From assembly GCF_036417845.1 (NCBI RefSeq), contig NC_089979.1:118515415-118579414 (forward strand): a stretch of DNA of 64,000 nucleotides, given 5' to 3'. The notes under the pieces were generated by a model, which saw only the letters and a program-made list of their open reading frames with translations, was not told the DNA's origin and ran no database searches. Source of the stretch: Apteryx mantelli. Lineage: Eukaryota > Chordata > Aves > Apterygiformes > Apterygidae. Shown piece by piece: positions 24,801-40,300 of this stretch (positions are counted from its first letter, which is position 1; every line of letters starts with the position of its first letter). Position numbers and translations under genes: made by a program.

Positions 24801-27800
24801 CTTGCAGACATACAATGCCCATTGGCCTGCAGGGGACTGCATCTGCAGAGCCAATGGCAAGTTTTGTCTCTTTCTAAACATCTCCTTCCAGGAAAGGGAA
24901 CAAGTAGCCAGAGTTGTGCCTATTGAGATGTTAAGTTATCACCAGGAAAGTCTCAGATGTTAGACTTTTTTTTTTTTTGTATGTTATTTTTCCTTTGGGA
25001 AAAGTTGACTGAAGCAAATCAAAACATTTTGAGAGAAAATGTTATTTTGTTAATGCTTTCTGAGGGAGCTATGAAAATGCACGGCTTTGAATTTGATTTG
25101 GTTTCGATATATAAATACCTGATAGTATAGTATATGTTGAAATTAAGCATTTCAATAGATTGAAACAATATTGTGTGAAGAGCTTCAAAATTTCAAATTT
25201 TCATTCCAAAATCAGATAAAAAAAAATTTGACAACTTACATTTCTCTGCAGACTGCAAAATCCTATTCTCATTATTCAAGGTAGACATAAATGATCTCAG
25301 GTTAGCTTTGTATCTGAACTCTAACACCCAGAGAGCTTTCTGGCACAACAGAATTTGTAAATAATGTGCAATTCAGTATAGATACTTTAAAAATTGATAA
25401 GGGATGTACATGCTAAAGACCCATTGACTCTTATTGCAATTGATTGTGAGATTATTTTACCTTATCTACAGGAATTGTTAATTTGTCCTGGAAAGTCTCA
25501 GTGAGCTTAACGTGCTTCCTAGCTAATACAAGTACAAAGTCACTGAGGGACTTCTGAGCCCTGGTAAGGAATCCCCTCTGCCTTGGATGCCACCCTCAAA
25601 CTATGGCAATGATTATGCTGGTGTCCAGTGAAGGTTATCACAGTAGAAAACTGGAAGTAAAGTTTCCTTACCTCATTTCTTTCATACCACCCAATGTTTT
25701 GCATTTTGGAAAAAGTCTGGGAGCGTTTCACCACGAAGTAAATGAGGTAACCGCTGCCACACAAGCAGCATATGATGAGCACATTTGCCAGCACCCGCAG
25801 GAACCTTCTCAGGTGGATGTTCTCGTCCTTGTTGCTTTCTTGCTCATCCACAATAGATTCCTTAAGAAGAAGATATACTCACAGAATTGTAACATGAATG
25901 TAGGAGCACAAAGCCTAAGGCTAGAAGGCGATATTAGATCATTTTCTAGACTATAAAACGTAATTCCATGCTATTATGGTTATATTGAACTTGGTAATTT
26001 GTTAGGCTCAAACAAACCTTCCTAAAGGCATCCCAGCATGACTGGAAGACATCAGGTGGCGAACAGCCTGCTGCGTCCCAGGGGAGTGTAGCTGGGTAAT
26101 TGCACTCTGAAATAAAGCACTTCCTCGCCGAGTTTGGAGCCAGCTGCTGGTGGCTGCCAGACTACAGGGCCTTTTAGATCTCGCTATTTTCTCCTGCACA
26201 GGTAGTTGCACACTGTAATCAAGTCATCTCTTGTGCTTCATTTTCATAAACAAAGCTGACTGAGCCCTTGAAATCTCCAGCAGTTAGGCTTTTCCTCCAC
26301 TCGGTGAATAATTCTTGTGGTTAATTCCTGCTCAGTATCTTAAGTCTTAGCTCTGTTACACTCTGAAAAATTGATCTGTGCACTTTAGCGGAGATTCTTT
26401 TGGTTTTATCCATACCCAATGCTACCATGATGTCCCACTTCTCTGGGGCCTTATTTGGAGTGTTAACCATGGAAAAAGATTGAATTGAATGAATTTTGAT
26501 TTCAGATTAAGTAGCTATGTGCTGACTGACTGCTCTTTTAATTACTAGTTTCACCTTCCACCAAACTATCTGGTTTGAGTGTGTAAAAAAGTGTGGGGTG
26601 GGCTATTGTATGAAATACTCTTTATTCCTTCAAGAGAATATATTTAGGCTTTCTTTTGTATATTTTTTCTAATCACAAAAATCACTCTACTGCTTGGGGT
26701 ATTTTGTTTACTTTGGGTTTTTTTCATCTTTTTTCTCTGAAACAAGTTCTGATTAAAAGAGGGCTTAGTAGTCAAAAGGCAGAACATTATTAAGAAACTC
26801 GTTATCCAAAGGCTGCTTTTTTCAGTGTTTCAAATAAAACTAGCTTTTGGGTTTTTTTACACTCTTTGTAAAATTAAAAAAGGAAAACACATTAAAATGG
26901 GCTTTAAAAGCAAATTGATTTTTTTAAACAAAATAAGTTTTTGCAGACTTTTGTTTTTCTCCTTTTAGTTTCTGTTTTTTTCATTGGAGAAAGATCCCCC
27001 CCCCATTTTTTACTTGGATACTAAAAAAAAATTCCATTTAATTTTCTGTGAGTTGTTTTCTTTAATCATCTTTGGAATTAGTTTAGTCCAAATTCTGGTC
27101 TAAAGTAGTTAACTCCAAATCCTTTGTGGTATCACTGATATTGATGGAACTATTTTCAATTTTTCCAGTGTGTTGCAGCCAGAATTTCTCACACTATGCA
27201 ACATAACATTAGCAGTGTAAATATCTTGCCTGTCTCTATATGTACATATTGACAAGACATTACATAAAAGTACATTAAGCTAAGCAAATTCTCTTGGAAA
27301 AAGAGCTTTTCAGATTTCAGATGGAAAGTACTTTTGGTGGAATGAGGGAACCTTGTGGAAGTCACAATGAAAATGAAGAAATCCACAATTCTGTGCTGAA
27401 ATTTTAAGAGAAACTCCAATTGGAAGCTTGTGCTTGAACCTCTTGAATTTAGGGATGCTGAGGTGTGTACTTGGTGGTCTGGATGACAAGATCTGTAGCA
27501 GAGCATTAGGATTAAGGACATTACAAGAAAACGCAGGGCAATTTTACTGAGTCTTTGAGAGGGCTTTGCTGGAGCTCAAGAAGATGTGGCTTGGTCACAA
27601 GCGAGACATAGAAGCAGGAGAGACAAGCTGTATTGTAGGGGAAAGCCGTAGGAATAACCATCCTGTGACACTCACCTTCTCTTGTGCATCAAGCTACAGA
27701 ATAAAACCCATGCTAGGAAAGGGATGAGTCTGGGCCAAAGCTTATCCTGCTTCTGCTGTGTGGGTGTAGATTTAGTGGGGGATAGAAGAGGAGGAAAGAG

Positions 27801-30800
27801 GGAATTGTGGCTGCCTTGGCCACATCTGGAGCTGTGCATGTGGCCTTGGCCTTATGTCGGGGGGTGGGTTGTGCCACCTGTTCCTGTGCTATCTATGCAG
27901 TGCTGCAGCAGCCCTGGCTGTTTGGCCCACAATAGCATCTAGATCCAATATTCTCCCTTCTGCATGGGATTGAGGAGAAAAAGGTGATGGGAAAAATTAA
28001 AGTCCCCACATACCCACTGCAGCCAGCCTCTAGCTGATGTTTCCCATTCACTATTCTAGAGGATATTTAAATGCATATGGTCTTCCAAATCCTAAAGAGG
28101 GTGCTGGGGGTGACCGAGGGCACAGGAGCTGGAACTGACATGGTTCAGTGCCATACCCTGTTTGCACTGAGAGATGCCATGCAGGTATCCAGTTTTCCCC
28201 TTAAACTTCTGCTATGGTGGGATCTAGGAGCATCCCCATAAGCAGAGAAATGCCATTTAGGGTTACCTTGAAGCTGGTGGTGATTGACGCAAACTTGTTG
28301 TCTGCTGTCTCTGGGTTGCCAATGAGGTAGTCCCAGCTAGTGAACATTTTCCAGCTGAAAATGAAGTTTTCATCATCCCCTTCTCCTGTACTCTCATTGG
28401 CGTTGCGTGCCATCCTGTGTAAGGACATGTATGGTGGCAAGGTCAGAAAAAGGGTTTCACAGAGCTGCTAGATGTCCTCGAGCATTGCAGAGCAAGGCAG
28501 ATGGTTTGAGATTGCTGGTGGATAAGGAAGGAAAGCAAGGGTGACAGTGCATGGGTTTGTGTATGTGATTGTTCTCTTTAACACATGCCTTTGGCCTGTT
28601 GTGTTTAAGGAGGAGGACTGAACTGTCAGATGGGATCTTCAGGGCTGTAGAGGTTTTGTTTTAAAAGCCATAGTGTAAAATTTATGATTGGTGATTAAAG
28701 CAGGTGAGGAATTGCTTCTACCACTTAGTGCATGAAGAAAGTCTATTTACAGTGCTTCTGGGCTGTAGGGTAAAGGGTAACAGTTATCTTTAGCCAGTTA
28801 AATTAAGTCAAAAAACATGGGTACTGTCCAAAATACCCACCACCACTTAAAGTTTAATTGAGATTTCAATAGCTGTGAAATGCTGGAGTCAAAGAACTTG
28901 CAGTAAATCAATGCAAGGGAAGAAAAAGGATTATTCTTGTTAATCAGCACAGGAGCAGATATTGCTTCTGTTATTCTCTCTCTATTATTTGATCCCTGAA
29001 ATACCTGCATTACTCTCATTAGAGTTCCTAGCACCAGTCCCTCAAGGAAGATGAGACAACAAACTGTATATTTCATGGCAAATGTAGAGCAAATCCCCAT
29101 GTCCTACTCTAACCAAGGGCTCAAAAGGCTGTTTCTGCTGCACAGACATAGTTTCAATAGCAATACAAATACATTGGCTAGTTCTTCCTTGTAAAGGAAG
29201 GAAGGATAACCTTTGGATGAAGTGATCTTGGGAGAGAGAGAGAGAGGTTTTATTCCTGGCTTTGCGGAGATGCTCTGAACAGCGAGAGGTGCTTTGGTTC
29301 GCACACTGGTTGCCTCTGTTTGTGCTGGTGGCTGGGGAGGCCACGGGAACTCTCACCAGTGCCTGGGGATGGCACACCGGCAGTCATGGCCATCAGGCCT
29401 GGATTAAGGCCCAGGGTTAAAACTCTGCACTGTGCAGATTGGTTTGGGGATGCATCTAAAACAATCTGTCAATTTGGCCCTTTTCTGTTCTCCTCATGCA
29501 AGCTGTGCAGTTCACACTGTCTTTCAGAAGCCTTTTTTTGCAAATGAAAGGATGGGAAAAGGAGCCTTTGAAATCTCCTGTAGGCAAGTTTCTTCTTCAT
29601 GTACAAAATCCGCTTGTTAGGCAGCCCTATAGTAAAGTCGGAGGAAGGAGTATAGCAATCTAGACAGGAGAAGGAAGAATAGCGCTGGAGAAGGAGGTCG
29701 ATGAGTCCAAAATAATGTGTGTGAGCAAGCCAGGGAGGCAGGGGTTGCAAGTGTTGAAATCACTGCAGTTTAACAGAAGAAGAGCTATCTCAAGGCAGAC
29801 CCAAGATCCATCTAGCCCATGATAGGAGGTGGCAGTGGATGCTGAGGTAAGAGTATATGAACGCAGAAAGCATACAGCCCCGCTTTTCCCAGCGCTCTCC
29901 CAGGGTCAGGGGCTCAGGCACTTTGAGGCAGAGGTGGTGCATTCATATTGAAGAGACGTCCAGGGATTTTTGTTTCGTGATGTGTCCTGTTGACAAGTAT
30001 TAAGATTTGCCAGCTGAACTGCTAAGAGCATCCAGTGGAGCACTGGTAGCTTAAGCTGTGGTAAATTAATTGCTTGCAGTTATTTTTCAGGTGTACTGGA
30101 GGCACCCAGCACATACAGGGCAAACACCTTGGGTTTATACTGGGTTAATGTGGTGAGGGTGGAGTAAGTATTTCCTTCACCCAGAGGATATTTCCAGTTC
30201 CTGTCTTCTACAGTCCCGAGCTTTCTCAGGAAATTGTTGAGGCAGGTAGCAGGGAAACCTGAAAATGCCTCTCTGTCCTTTATTTGACAGAAGTTTAATG
30301 GTTTTATATTGTATGTGTGATTTTGCTTGAGCCACAGCATGGAGAAGCAAAGCCTTTCATGGTGCCCGAAGGGCTGCAGGGCCAGGCTTCCCACAAAGCC
30401 CCAGGGGCTGCCCCAGGCTCCACGTTCATGGGGTCCTTGCTGGGGCTGCGGGAGCCAAGCTGCGGCTGGACCAAGCTGTTAGCTGTGCCTGGTGGAGGGG
30501 AAAATTAGCTGCGAGACATATCTGGGTGTATTTGGAAGAGAAGGGAACACAAACCATACTTACGATCTTATAACAACCATCAGGCTGTAGCCAAATACGC
30601 TGATCCCAACCATGAAATATGCCATCGGTAGCCTGTATTTTAACCAGCCGATCGTCCGTTGGTTGTTGTAGTAGCCATAAAAGAGTGCTGAGTATTTGAT
30701 GTACCCCTGGAGGAAAACCAAAAGCAAACCTTTGTGTAAGCTGTGAGGCTTTTCTTCTGCAGGAAAGAGGCTTACTGCAAAATATTTGTACCCATTCTGG

Positions 30801-33800
30801 AGAAAACTGAAGATTTAAAACAAGGAAAATCAACTTGACAAAGTTTTTAGTGTCTCATTCTTGGCCATTTGCTGCCCTGTCATCTCTGAGAGGTGTTGAT
30901 GCACCATTGTTACTCTCCTAAGAGAGGGAAGAAGAGGGGAAGCTTGTCAGGGAGTACCAGCTCAAAACTAAAATGAAGTTTTTATCTATCATTGTTTCAT
31001 CTCTAGCAGAAAAACATCCCTGTTGCTCTTTGTGGCTGTAGCCCATCTGTTTCTCTAACCCAGTATCAAAGACTCAGATCTTGTGAAAATGCTGTAGTAA
31101 AGGGGTTTCCCACCATGATATGAAACTTTTCCTTTCAGCTAGGAGGCAGCTGATGTTCAGTCCCCTGCAGATTTAGTTCTTTTTACTGGCTACCGCCTGC
31201 AAAGCAAATGTAACTAAAGACTAAAAACAAAGCATTATTTTCTGTGAAAGCAAAGCTCTGACACAATATCAGCTAAGTTGTCTCAAGCAGACCTATTTTT
31301 TGCTGTACTGTTGGGCATTCAATGAATGTGCAGATCTTCTAACCTGCATTAGGGATCTCTTCCTATTTTTCTGTCATATCTCACCCAAGTTGTTGTATAT
31401 CATTGCATACTGTACTTCTCTGTTTTTTGCCTCTTACCTTTCAGTTGATAAGTTATGTGTAGCAAATCAATCTCTCTGTGATAGTTGAGAAAGCTCCTCT
31501 CTGATCAAGTTTTTGGAAGAACCAAAATTGAGACATCACTAGAAGACCATACCAGGGGCTGTGAAACTGGATCTAGTTTAGCAACATTGAATAATTTATT
31601 TAGAAATTGATCTCTGGAGGTCGTCTAGTCCAGGTCCCTGCTCAAAGCAAGGCCAACTTCACAATTAAATCCAGTGGCTCAAAGCATTGTCCAGCTGAGT
31701 TTTGAAAATCTCTATGGATGGGGATCCCACAACCTCTCTGGGCCTCTGTTGCGGTGTTTGACCACCTTCATTTAATCAATTAGACTAGGGTCCCCCAAAG
31801 TGCTAGTTTTTTCATTTCTAACCTAATATAAATCTTTGGTCTCCCTGGTTGCAACATTAGCTGCACATTCATTCTGCACAAAGTGCTGTGCCACCAGCAC
31901 AGGATAACTTTGCATGTTTCTCGTCCAGTGCTGCTGAGCCACTCGAGGTAACTCAGCAAGCCTGTGCCTGGCAGACCAGAGTTTTGTAGCATGTTATATG
32001 TAGTGTGGGCTGGGGAGGTGTAAAGAAAAAAGCACCGTAAAATATAAAGATGATGCACTAGTAAAGTTTATTTTCAGGTTGGAATCCCAAACCTTTATCT
32101 TTCTGATTCATCTTATTGTAGGGACTGAAAAATGAATGTCTCTCCACACATCATCCAGTATGTTCTTTAAACCCCATTTATGAGACATAGTGTCTGATGT
32201 CCGAGTGAGGTATATTCCTTTCTACTCCTCTAGAAATGCGTGAAGTGACCTGTTTGCTGCCAAATCATACATTTCCACTGGCTCCCCTCTATTGAAATAT
32301 ATTTTTCAGGGACCAGCATATTAACTCTTCATTTTAAGCCTGTTTTAAAATGTATTTCCCCCTTGCACTCCTCCTACTGAGCACACTGGAATAAGCATCT
32401 ATTCATTTTCAAAGGGCAAGGCTCTGTGAAGGGCTTAATTTGACATCTTCCAGCTGCAGAGGTTATAGCTGTACATCATTGCCCCATGGCTGGAGATCGC
32501 TTCTCAAATCTGCCAGATGAGCCACTTGTGTGATTGCTCCCTGAAGTCAAGCAGCAAGAGAGCAGGTGCAGGATGGGGACCTGTGTGGCAGAAGGAGGCG
32601 GAGGATCAAGCCCTCAGTGACAACAGGGGAATGTAGATGTATGTACCAAGCACCAGGCAGGAGACTGGTTGTAGTCGTTAGTCTTTTACTCTAATACAAT
32701 GATACAGCCTCATCCAAGAACAAATTTCCTTACTGTTATGTGTACAATTTATGGTCTTGAACAAAACCAGCAGCTGCAGTTCAGCAGCACATAGTCTTCC
32801 TGTTTTGTTTTTTTTCTTCTGTGGGAGTGGATTTAAATGATGCTTCTTGTATTTTTACAGAGCGCTGGTCAGATGAGCTTTTTGTTCAGTGCAATGTTAT
32901 TCAATGTGTCACTAATTCACCTTTGCCTCTGGTGAATTTTGGATGCTGGCAAGTGGGTGAAAGGACTGGGAGAGCGAGATTTAAGGATCCTTAGAAGAAA
33001 ATGAGCGGTGTACAAAGGTCTGACTGCATAAGATTCCTTTATACACAAGTACTTGAAGGCTTGTATATAAATTAATGGGTTTTTTTTAATAAAGGAAATT
33101 ATGTTGTTTTTTATGGAAGGACTGTGTCCCACAGAAGGTAATGTAATGTGTGCACCAGTGCCAGATAGCATTTCAAAAAAACTTCCAGAAATAGCAGCTT
33201 TGAAAGTGAGATCCCAAGGAACTGGCCATAGTGGATTCTCTTCATTCCCAGTAAACATCTTTTTCTTTTGAGGGAAATACTGTCTCCCCTAAAAACACTT
33301 AATCCCTTTGGCCTAACTCTCCAAAGGCAAAGAATAACTATGGGTGCTCAACCTGAACTGTCTTTCAGGCAGGCTGATTTCCAGTGAATAGGCTCTCAGG
33401 ATCTTCATGTTAGATACGCACAAGTGTAGTTTTCCTCATCTCTAGTCATGCATGACAACCTGAGAGGATGGCTACGTAGCATCTTACCTCATTGCCCTGT
33501 GTCTAGACTGAAATCCCCTTCAGTACTTGCAATGCTGCTACTAGTAAAGAGCAAGCAGCTGCCCTGCAGACTACTGTGACCCCTTTTTATTTCATTCATT
33601 TCCCATCTTTTTTCTGCTTATATGAAGATGCTGGTTTACTTAAACCAGAATTTTAGTGCTGTGGCTTGTAAGCAGTTTGGGTTATGGCTGTCTGACAAAC
33701 CCTGAGCTGAAGTGAAATCCTGCGGCAGTGGTGCTGAGGACTCAGTGAGTGGGATCTGAACTGATATTGCAGCCCTGCCTGAGCAGAGCTGAGGAGCTGC

Positions 33801-34332
33801 TGCAAGCTCGGCCTTTCCTTTCAGATGCAAATCTGAAACCTGTACCAGCTAAAAGCGCATATAAATATTTCACAGGCGCAGTGGTGGTGGGGATGAGGGG
33901 GAGCAATCCTCTTCCCGAGGTTATGAGCAAATTCTGTGGTATGTTAAGATGTTCCCTGCTGGGTGAACGAGGCCTGCAGCTTGAAGTCATTTTCTGGATT
34001 AAGTGGAATGTGGTTTAAATGAGCTCTACAGTTTATGCAGTCACCTGCTTCTACTAATGTTCATGGAAAAAACCTACCTTTGGCTTCTGGTGCTTTCTGC
34101 AAAAAAATGTAGATAGACAGACATAGAGTTCCTAAATTTCCTTTCATTTTCTTCAGTGTGGAGCTGTATAACTCCGCTGGTCTTAGTGGACTTTACTTGT
34201 CCTTTTGCACCTCAGTGAGCCCAAACAGACACATCTTGGGTGGTGTCAGCGAGCTCTGTGTTGGGACATGATACATCCCATTCTGAATGAAAGTGCATCT
34301 GCTTTGTTCCTGCAAAACCAAGAAATATATGC

Positions 34333-34368
<36 letters not shown>

Positions 34369-37300
34369 GCATGTGTGGCGTATGCCAGCAAGCACATTTG
34401 TACATGAAAGTGGTTCAAATCCATATGCAGATGCCTGCACTTGCACATGCTGGGGACCTGTGCTCTCTGCCACTCATGGCAGCAGGAGTATCTTCATCTT
34501 CTACAAAAAGTACGTGTTGCTTATTTATCCTGGAACCAAATTTAGGCTTGTAGCTGATAACTTCTGAAGGGTTTTACCAGAAATTCAATTGATCTCTTAT
34601 AATTAACTGTCCTGTACTTACCTCAAAATCCCAAAGAACTGAAAAATCCATAGCTGTTGCTTGTTCAGCCCGGGGTACAGTTTTCCTTGGCATGCTCCCA
34701 TATGGCATTCCCATCAGGACCTGGAGAGGATTAATAATGATGATACGTATGTAGTATAACATACTGTACAGTTTTTCCTCATTATTTTCTTAATGATTTC
34801 CTTAATTCTGTTTGGTTTCTTCTTTTAATATATGTTTTCTTAATACCAGACCTGCAGCTTAAAAGAGTTAATTTCACCCAAATAATCAAAGGAGTTTCCT
34901 TTTCCTGGTAGCAGCCATTGCACAGGAAGTATTTTGGCAAGGAATTATATCCCTCCATGAACAGCTCCCGTTTAAATGTCCTTAGTTTAGCAAGAGGCTT
35001 CTTTGCTTGAACTTCATGGGTCTAATGCAATAAAGGGATTAATTTTATCTGCTTATGCAGGACTCTTCCCTTGAGAGGACTCAAGAGCATTTGGTCAAGC
35101 CTGTGATAGCTTTTATATTATATAGCCTTGAATTGAAAAATGATCTCAAGACGAGGTGAAGTGCAGTTAAGTTTGGGCAAGAAGTGTAGGTGGGACCAGC
35201 AACATGACACAAGGAACAGGTTTCATGGTATGTCCTCTCCTAACGGCACCATGCAAGGCAGAGTTGCAGCAAGTCCAGCAGCTGTTGAAGTTCACAGGGA
35301 GAACTTCAAGGGCTATGGAGAGTTAATAACATATTTACAAGCAGACTGTGCTGCACATACCAAAATATCTCATTAGTATTCATAGGGTCCTAGCATGTCA
35401 TCTATCACTTATTTTTCAGGGCTATCTAATTAATTTTGAAACCATTTATGATTAAATGTTTATTGCCCAGCTACTCTCCATATTGTAACAGCTCAGTAGG
35501 CAATGAGTAATAGTATGCATACATTAAAGATAAATTATATAAAGCTATTTTATCCTCTACCATATGCATAGTTCTTTAAAAAAATACATTTGTTTTGTGC
35601 AATGTTAATGGTTATATCTCTTCATTCTGGGAGGAAACGGAGCTTTTATTTTTGATAGTGTGAACAACCACATTAAGGAGAACAAAAGCATGGTCCTCAG
35701 GAGGGACTATATGCTGCATTTTTGCTCTATAAAAATCTTCATTGAACAGAACAGATGCCACTGTCTGTGGACTGCACAGCCTTTGAAGATTGTATTGAGT
35801 AATTTAGCCTGAGCTATAATGGCTACATTAAAAAATTCTTCTGTAAATGATCATATGAAGCTGGCTATGGGATCCTTTTCCTTCTCCAAAAACAGTGAGA
35901 AGTGGAAAAATAAAAATAAAACTCTTCCTTTTGAATCATCTGAATGAGTACAGAAAGGGGATATTTTCCAAACAAGCATTAGTTACTAAAGTTCTTGGGA
36001 AACCATTTGTTCATTCACTTGATCTCTCCTGCCACAGGGCTCTGCAGTGGCTGTTGCCCAGGGGTTGAGCCCCTCCAAGGGCCCACAGAGGTGCTGCTGG
36101 AGAAACTGGGAGCGGGCGCTTTTGGGTGTCCTTGCCCTGGCCTGCCATGCTGGGCTGGGCCGTGCAGATAGAGCTCATGGGTTTTGTCACTCCAAGGCAG
36201 TCCCCCCAGCTAGTCAACACCGGCATCTCCAAACCCAGAGGAGAGGTCCCTGGCATTGACGCCGTCCGTCAGAAGTCTGGGCAATTTTCCACCGTAATCT
36301 TATCCTTGAGTTTGTGAAAGCTCATTGAACTGAACATATGTCAAAACTGGACTCAACAAATCCAGTGAGAACTTGATTGCAGCCAATAATTCTGGTTCTC
36401 AATAATTAAGTAGGAATAATTGTTCCTACTTCATCATCTTTACTGTGATTTTTACAATACAGAGAAGTGAAGAAAATGTTTGGGAAGGTGCCATCCTGTC
36501 AATGGGGTTTTCTTAATTGCTTTAAGAACACAGTTCATTTCTTATATCTCTTATGGACCTGAGCTTGTACCTAGGAGGATTCCTAGATTATGTTTTTCAC
36601 TTCAGTCAAAATGTAAAAATAGCATCAAGTTAGGTTTCTGAGTTTCTGTTTTAGCTGCTGGATGGGCAGGATCTTCAGCAGCATTTTAGGTGTACTGATT
36701 TCAACATAACTTCTGCTTCTGTGTCAGTAACAGCCTTATAAGTCACTATTTGTATATATCATTCTTACACATTATATTCTTTTAAAGCATGATTATAAAA
36801 CACTTGTTTGTGCCATCAATCTCATGTTTGTGGTAATCAGTGGGCTGAATATTACTGAAAGCAGAATTAAGCGCTTACCTCTGGAATTATAACCAGTCCA
36901 AATATTAATCCAAAAAGGACAAGATTTACTCCATACATCCATCGCAGAAATATGAAGTAGGAAGCAACTGAGGAGCCAAAGTGACCTTGAACCAGAAGAT
37001 ACTTAGTGTTTAGAAATTTAGGAGGGATAAACTGTCCTCAGCTAGACCTGGAGTCTTCTACCCATAGGTCACCGACCATGTGTTGCCCAGGAGCCTTCCC
37101 AACAGCCCCCCCTCCACCCACTGTTACAATCAAGGCTCATGGAGACAGTGAAGACCATCATTGCCAAAGGTACATGCTACTTGTTTGGTGTTGAACCCCA
37201 GGGCAAGTGAAGACTGGGGACCAGGGCACTGGAATAATTTTTGAATGAATACAGAGCTGTCTTGCCAAATGTCTTATTGCCATCTCACACGGCAGAGCAA

Positions 37301-40300
37301 CTTCCACTTACTCTCCACTTCTTTTATCTTCATCTCCCAGGGAATGCACTGTGTTTTAAAATTGTCAAAATCTCTCTTAAATTTCACCCATTTCTGAAAC
37401 AAGACAACATCATTGTGAGCAGAGAGGTGTGAACAGGGAGGCTGCTGTAAGAGGACTTTAATGTTAGGGTTTGGTAGCATTGCTAGAAATGGATATAAAG
37501 CCTTAACATGCAAAGCAAAAACTCTGATCTGGATCTGGTTCTGATCTTTTGCACTCCTTCAGAAACTGCTTTCAACCCACCCTCCCCTCACGCACCCCCA
37601 TACCCACCCCCCCCACACACACACAAGTTCATTATTTGAATTTTAAACTTTCTAGGCTTTGGGGAAAGTACTATTGTGCTATGATTTTACCATATTATAT
37701 AGGGGTGGAAAATTCACACCTAGCTCTGCATTGAAAGAGTTGATGCAAAACCAACTCTATTTAAAACAAGAATTAATTTGATAAAACACTGAGCTTGAAT
37801 GCTTTCTCTCCAGACCAGTGGCTAAACTCCTATTGATTTCATCAGCTCAGGTCTGGCTCCATTTTTTGCCTCTCAGTATAATCTCTGTGACAACATGCGA
37901 CTTGCTTCCCCACTTCAATCTTAAAACAGCCGCAATTGTCCCTGTTGTCTCCTCGTCAACGAGAAAGATGAAATTTTATGGAAGTCCATGGGACAGCGCA
38001 TGAATTTGGGATGGCCTCTCTCATCCTTAGTGGGTACCTTGTCTCATAGCTTAGGGTTTTTGGAGATTGCAACCAGATTTTTCCTGCTCCTTCATGTTTT
38101 TCCCTGTTCCTCCAAACCCTCCCTTCAGGGAAGGTGACAGTGAGATTACAGTAGGGGGAAATTTCCTCATTTTTTCTGTAATTTTCATAGATGTCAATCT
38201 GGCTAGCATTTTTTGAATGTGGACAGGAAGCTTTTGTTGGTTTCCTGGTGTTTCTTTTGCCAAAATATGGATTATAAACTCTGACAAAAATATGCTGAGT
38301 ATGTAAGCAGGTACCCAATGTTTTCTCTGCCATCATTGCAGTGCTTACCTTTGCCATCATCATCTTATATGCATACAGCTTTTTGCCCTTTCCTTTTCCC
38401 AAAGCTCCTTCAAACTTCTCTACAAAAGCTTGTGCCTCCCTAATTTAAAAATAAACAAGACAGTTATTGAAAGAGTGAAAGGGTCTTCAGCTTTTCACTT
38501 CTGTGAATGGTACTGCCTGCACAGGTGGAAAAGACAGTCGCGCTGCCCTCCCTGTGTAAAGGCAGGGGTTTTGGTCTCTCTCTGGCTGAGAGAGCGTTTC
38601 CTGTGTGGTTTTACAGCCAGGCACTGAGCAGGCAATGCCATCCTGCAAACCATTGGCATGGGCATCTTTGAGCTGTCCTGCCTCCAGCCTTGGAAACACA
38701 ACTCCGGCAGTGAGCGTAACCCTGCTCAGAGGCAGCCTTGCATTGAGACAGGCATTATCGTTGCTCGCATGCCCCATGCTGCTCCTGAGGCGCTAGCTAC
38801 TATCTCCTGGTGCTGTTGCTGTGCCGTGTAGAGCTTAGTTTCATCTGGGACTAACTGTAGGGTCGCCAAAGCACTCATGCTCATGCAGCAGAGATTTGCC
38901 TGTAATCTTGCTCCTGCTTTTTCCCCGGATGAAGATCTGCATGTTCCTCAAGAGCTCTTGGTCTCTGGCATTCCTGTCAACTTCTCTATCCTGGTGCATT
39001 AGTCAAGAAGAAAAGAATATTTTCTAATGAAACAAACTCCAAGAGGATGTAGTATTTCCCTCCATGAAGAGCCCCCATGGATAAATATCAAGGACAAACT
39101 ATTGGCAGAACAGGACAATCTCAGTGCCAGACAAATGAGTGTATACTGGCCAGGAATAAAATTAGGCTGGAAATTAAAATTAGTTTTTGAATGGGTTTCT
39201 AAGGGAAATACAGAGCAAAGAACCTAAATAGATGTTGATTGAGTATGCTGAGTTTGTGAATAAGATTATATTGTGTGTTGATGTAGATGATATAAAATGA
39301 GAAGAGATTAAGGACTCAGGATATCCTTTGTACTCCTTTGGTGCTTCACATTTCTCATCTGTGCAATGGAGCTAATCCTTTCTTGTCTCATGGGTAAACT
39401 GTACAACTAACGTAACTAATGAATGTACAGCACTCTGAGATCCTTTCTAGAGCCCCTTGCACAAACAATGCAACAGTTTTTTTTAGGTTCAGTAAAGGGT
39501 GGTAATGATTGCCACGGTCCAGGGATAAAATGACAGGATGGAGATATGTTATCAAACATGATCCTAGGCAGAGTTTTAGCTGACAGAATCCTATATGAGT
39601 GGGAAAATATGTCAGAAATAATACTTGCTTTTTTTTCATTTTTTTGCAGAATTTCTGACTTGGAGGGTCATAAAATTTTATTTGTAGTGAGCTGAGGCTC
39701 ACAGCATGCCTGTGAGATGGAAAAGCTGCTTTAACATAGTTTTCTTTATCCAGATCTTTAGAAATAATTGGCAGGGTTCAGGCATCCTGGTTCTAATGGA
39801 GGATGGAGCAGGTCTTGACCTTCAGGGTGTTAAAAGAGAAAAGAAGAGATACACATTGGTTGCTGGTCTTTACAGCCTGGTTGCTGCAGCTCTGAGCAGC
39901 GCCTTAGGCAAACACAGAGAGTGGGACATCAACCATCCCCATGTTCCAGTGCTATTCTGAATGCCCAAATTCTCGTCTGGTAGAAAGGGGTTTCAGGTGA
40001 CTTTTAATCAAGAGAACTGGGATTTGAATCATTCCCTCAGTGACTTATCCAGTTTGTTATGAGCTATTTCCTGTTGATCTGTGGGTTTTGACATCCCTGG
40101 TCAGCCCCACAGCCCTACCTCACTGTCTTGCTGCTCCTGATTCCCCTACACTAAGTGATCTCTGGAGCTGTCTGTGCTATTCTTACATTCAGCATGGTCT
40201 GTGTGGCAATATTATCTTTGCTCCATAAACATCTGTAAACAATACAGTATTTTTTCCAAGCAGTACTGTTTCAGGAAGTGTGAAGTAACACGGCACCTTG

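Larger units (their letters stand above)
30707..34621 (-). other. TMC2: TMC2 intron 8
   Basis: 3.9 kb. It contains a CR1 3' fragment in TMC2 orientation (31610-31770) and a (TG)n microsatellite (34336-34364). Confidence 0.92.

Noticed and set aside
36400-36490. Possible reverse-oriented MIR piece (ATTGTTCCTACTTCATCATC region)
   Set aside because: Only two short stretches resemble the SINE and the spacing is off; too weak to list.
37956-38402. 148-residue minus-strand open frame
   Set aside because: Only its first 18 residues ([17 protein letters not shown] part) are TMC2 exon 5; the rest is read-through of intron 5 past a clear GTAAGC donor.
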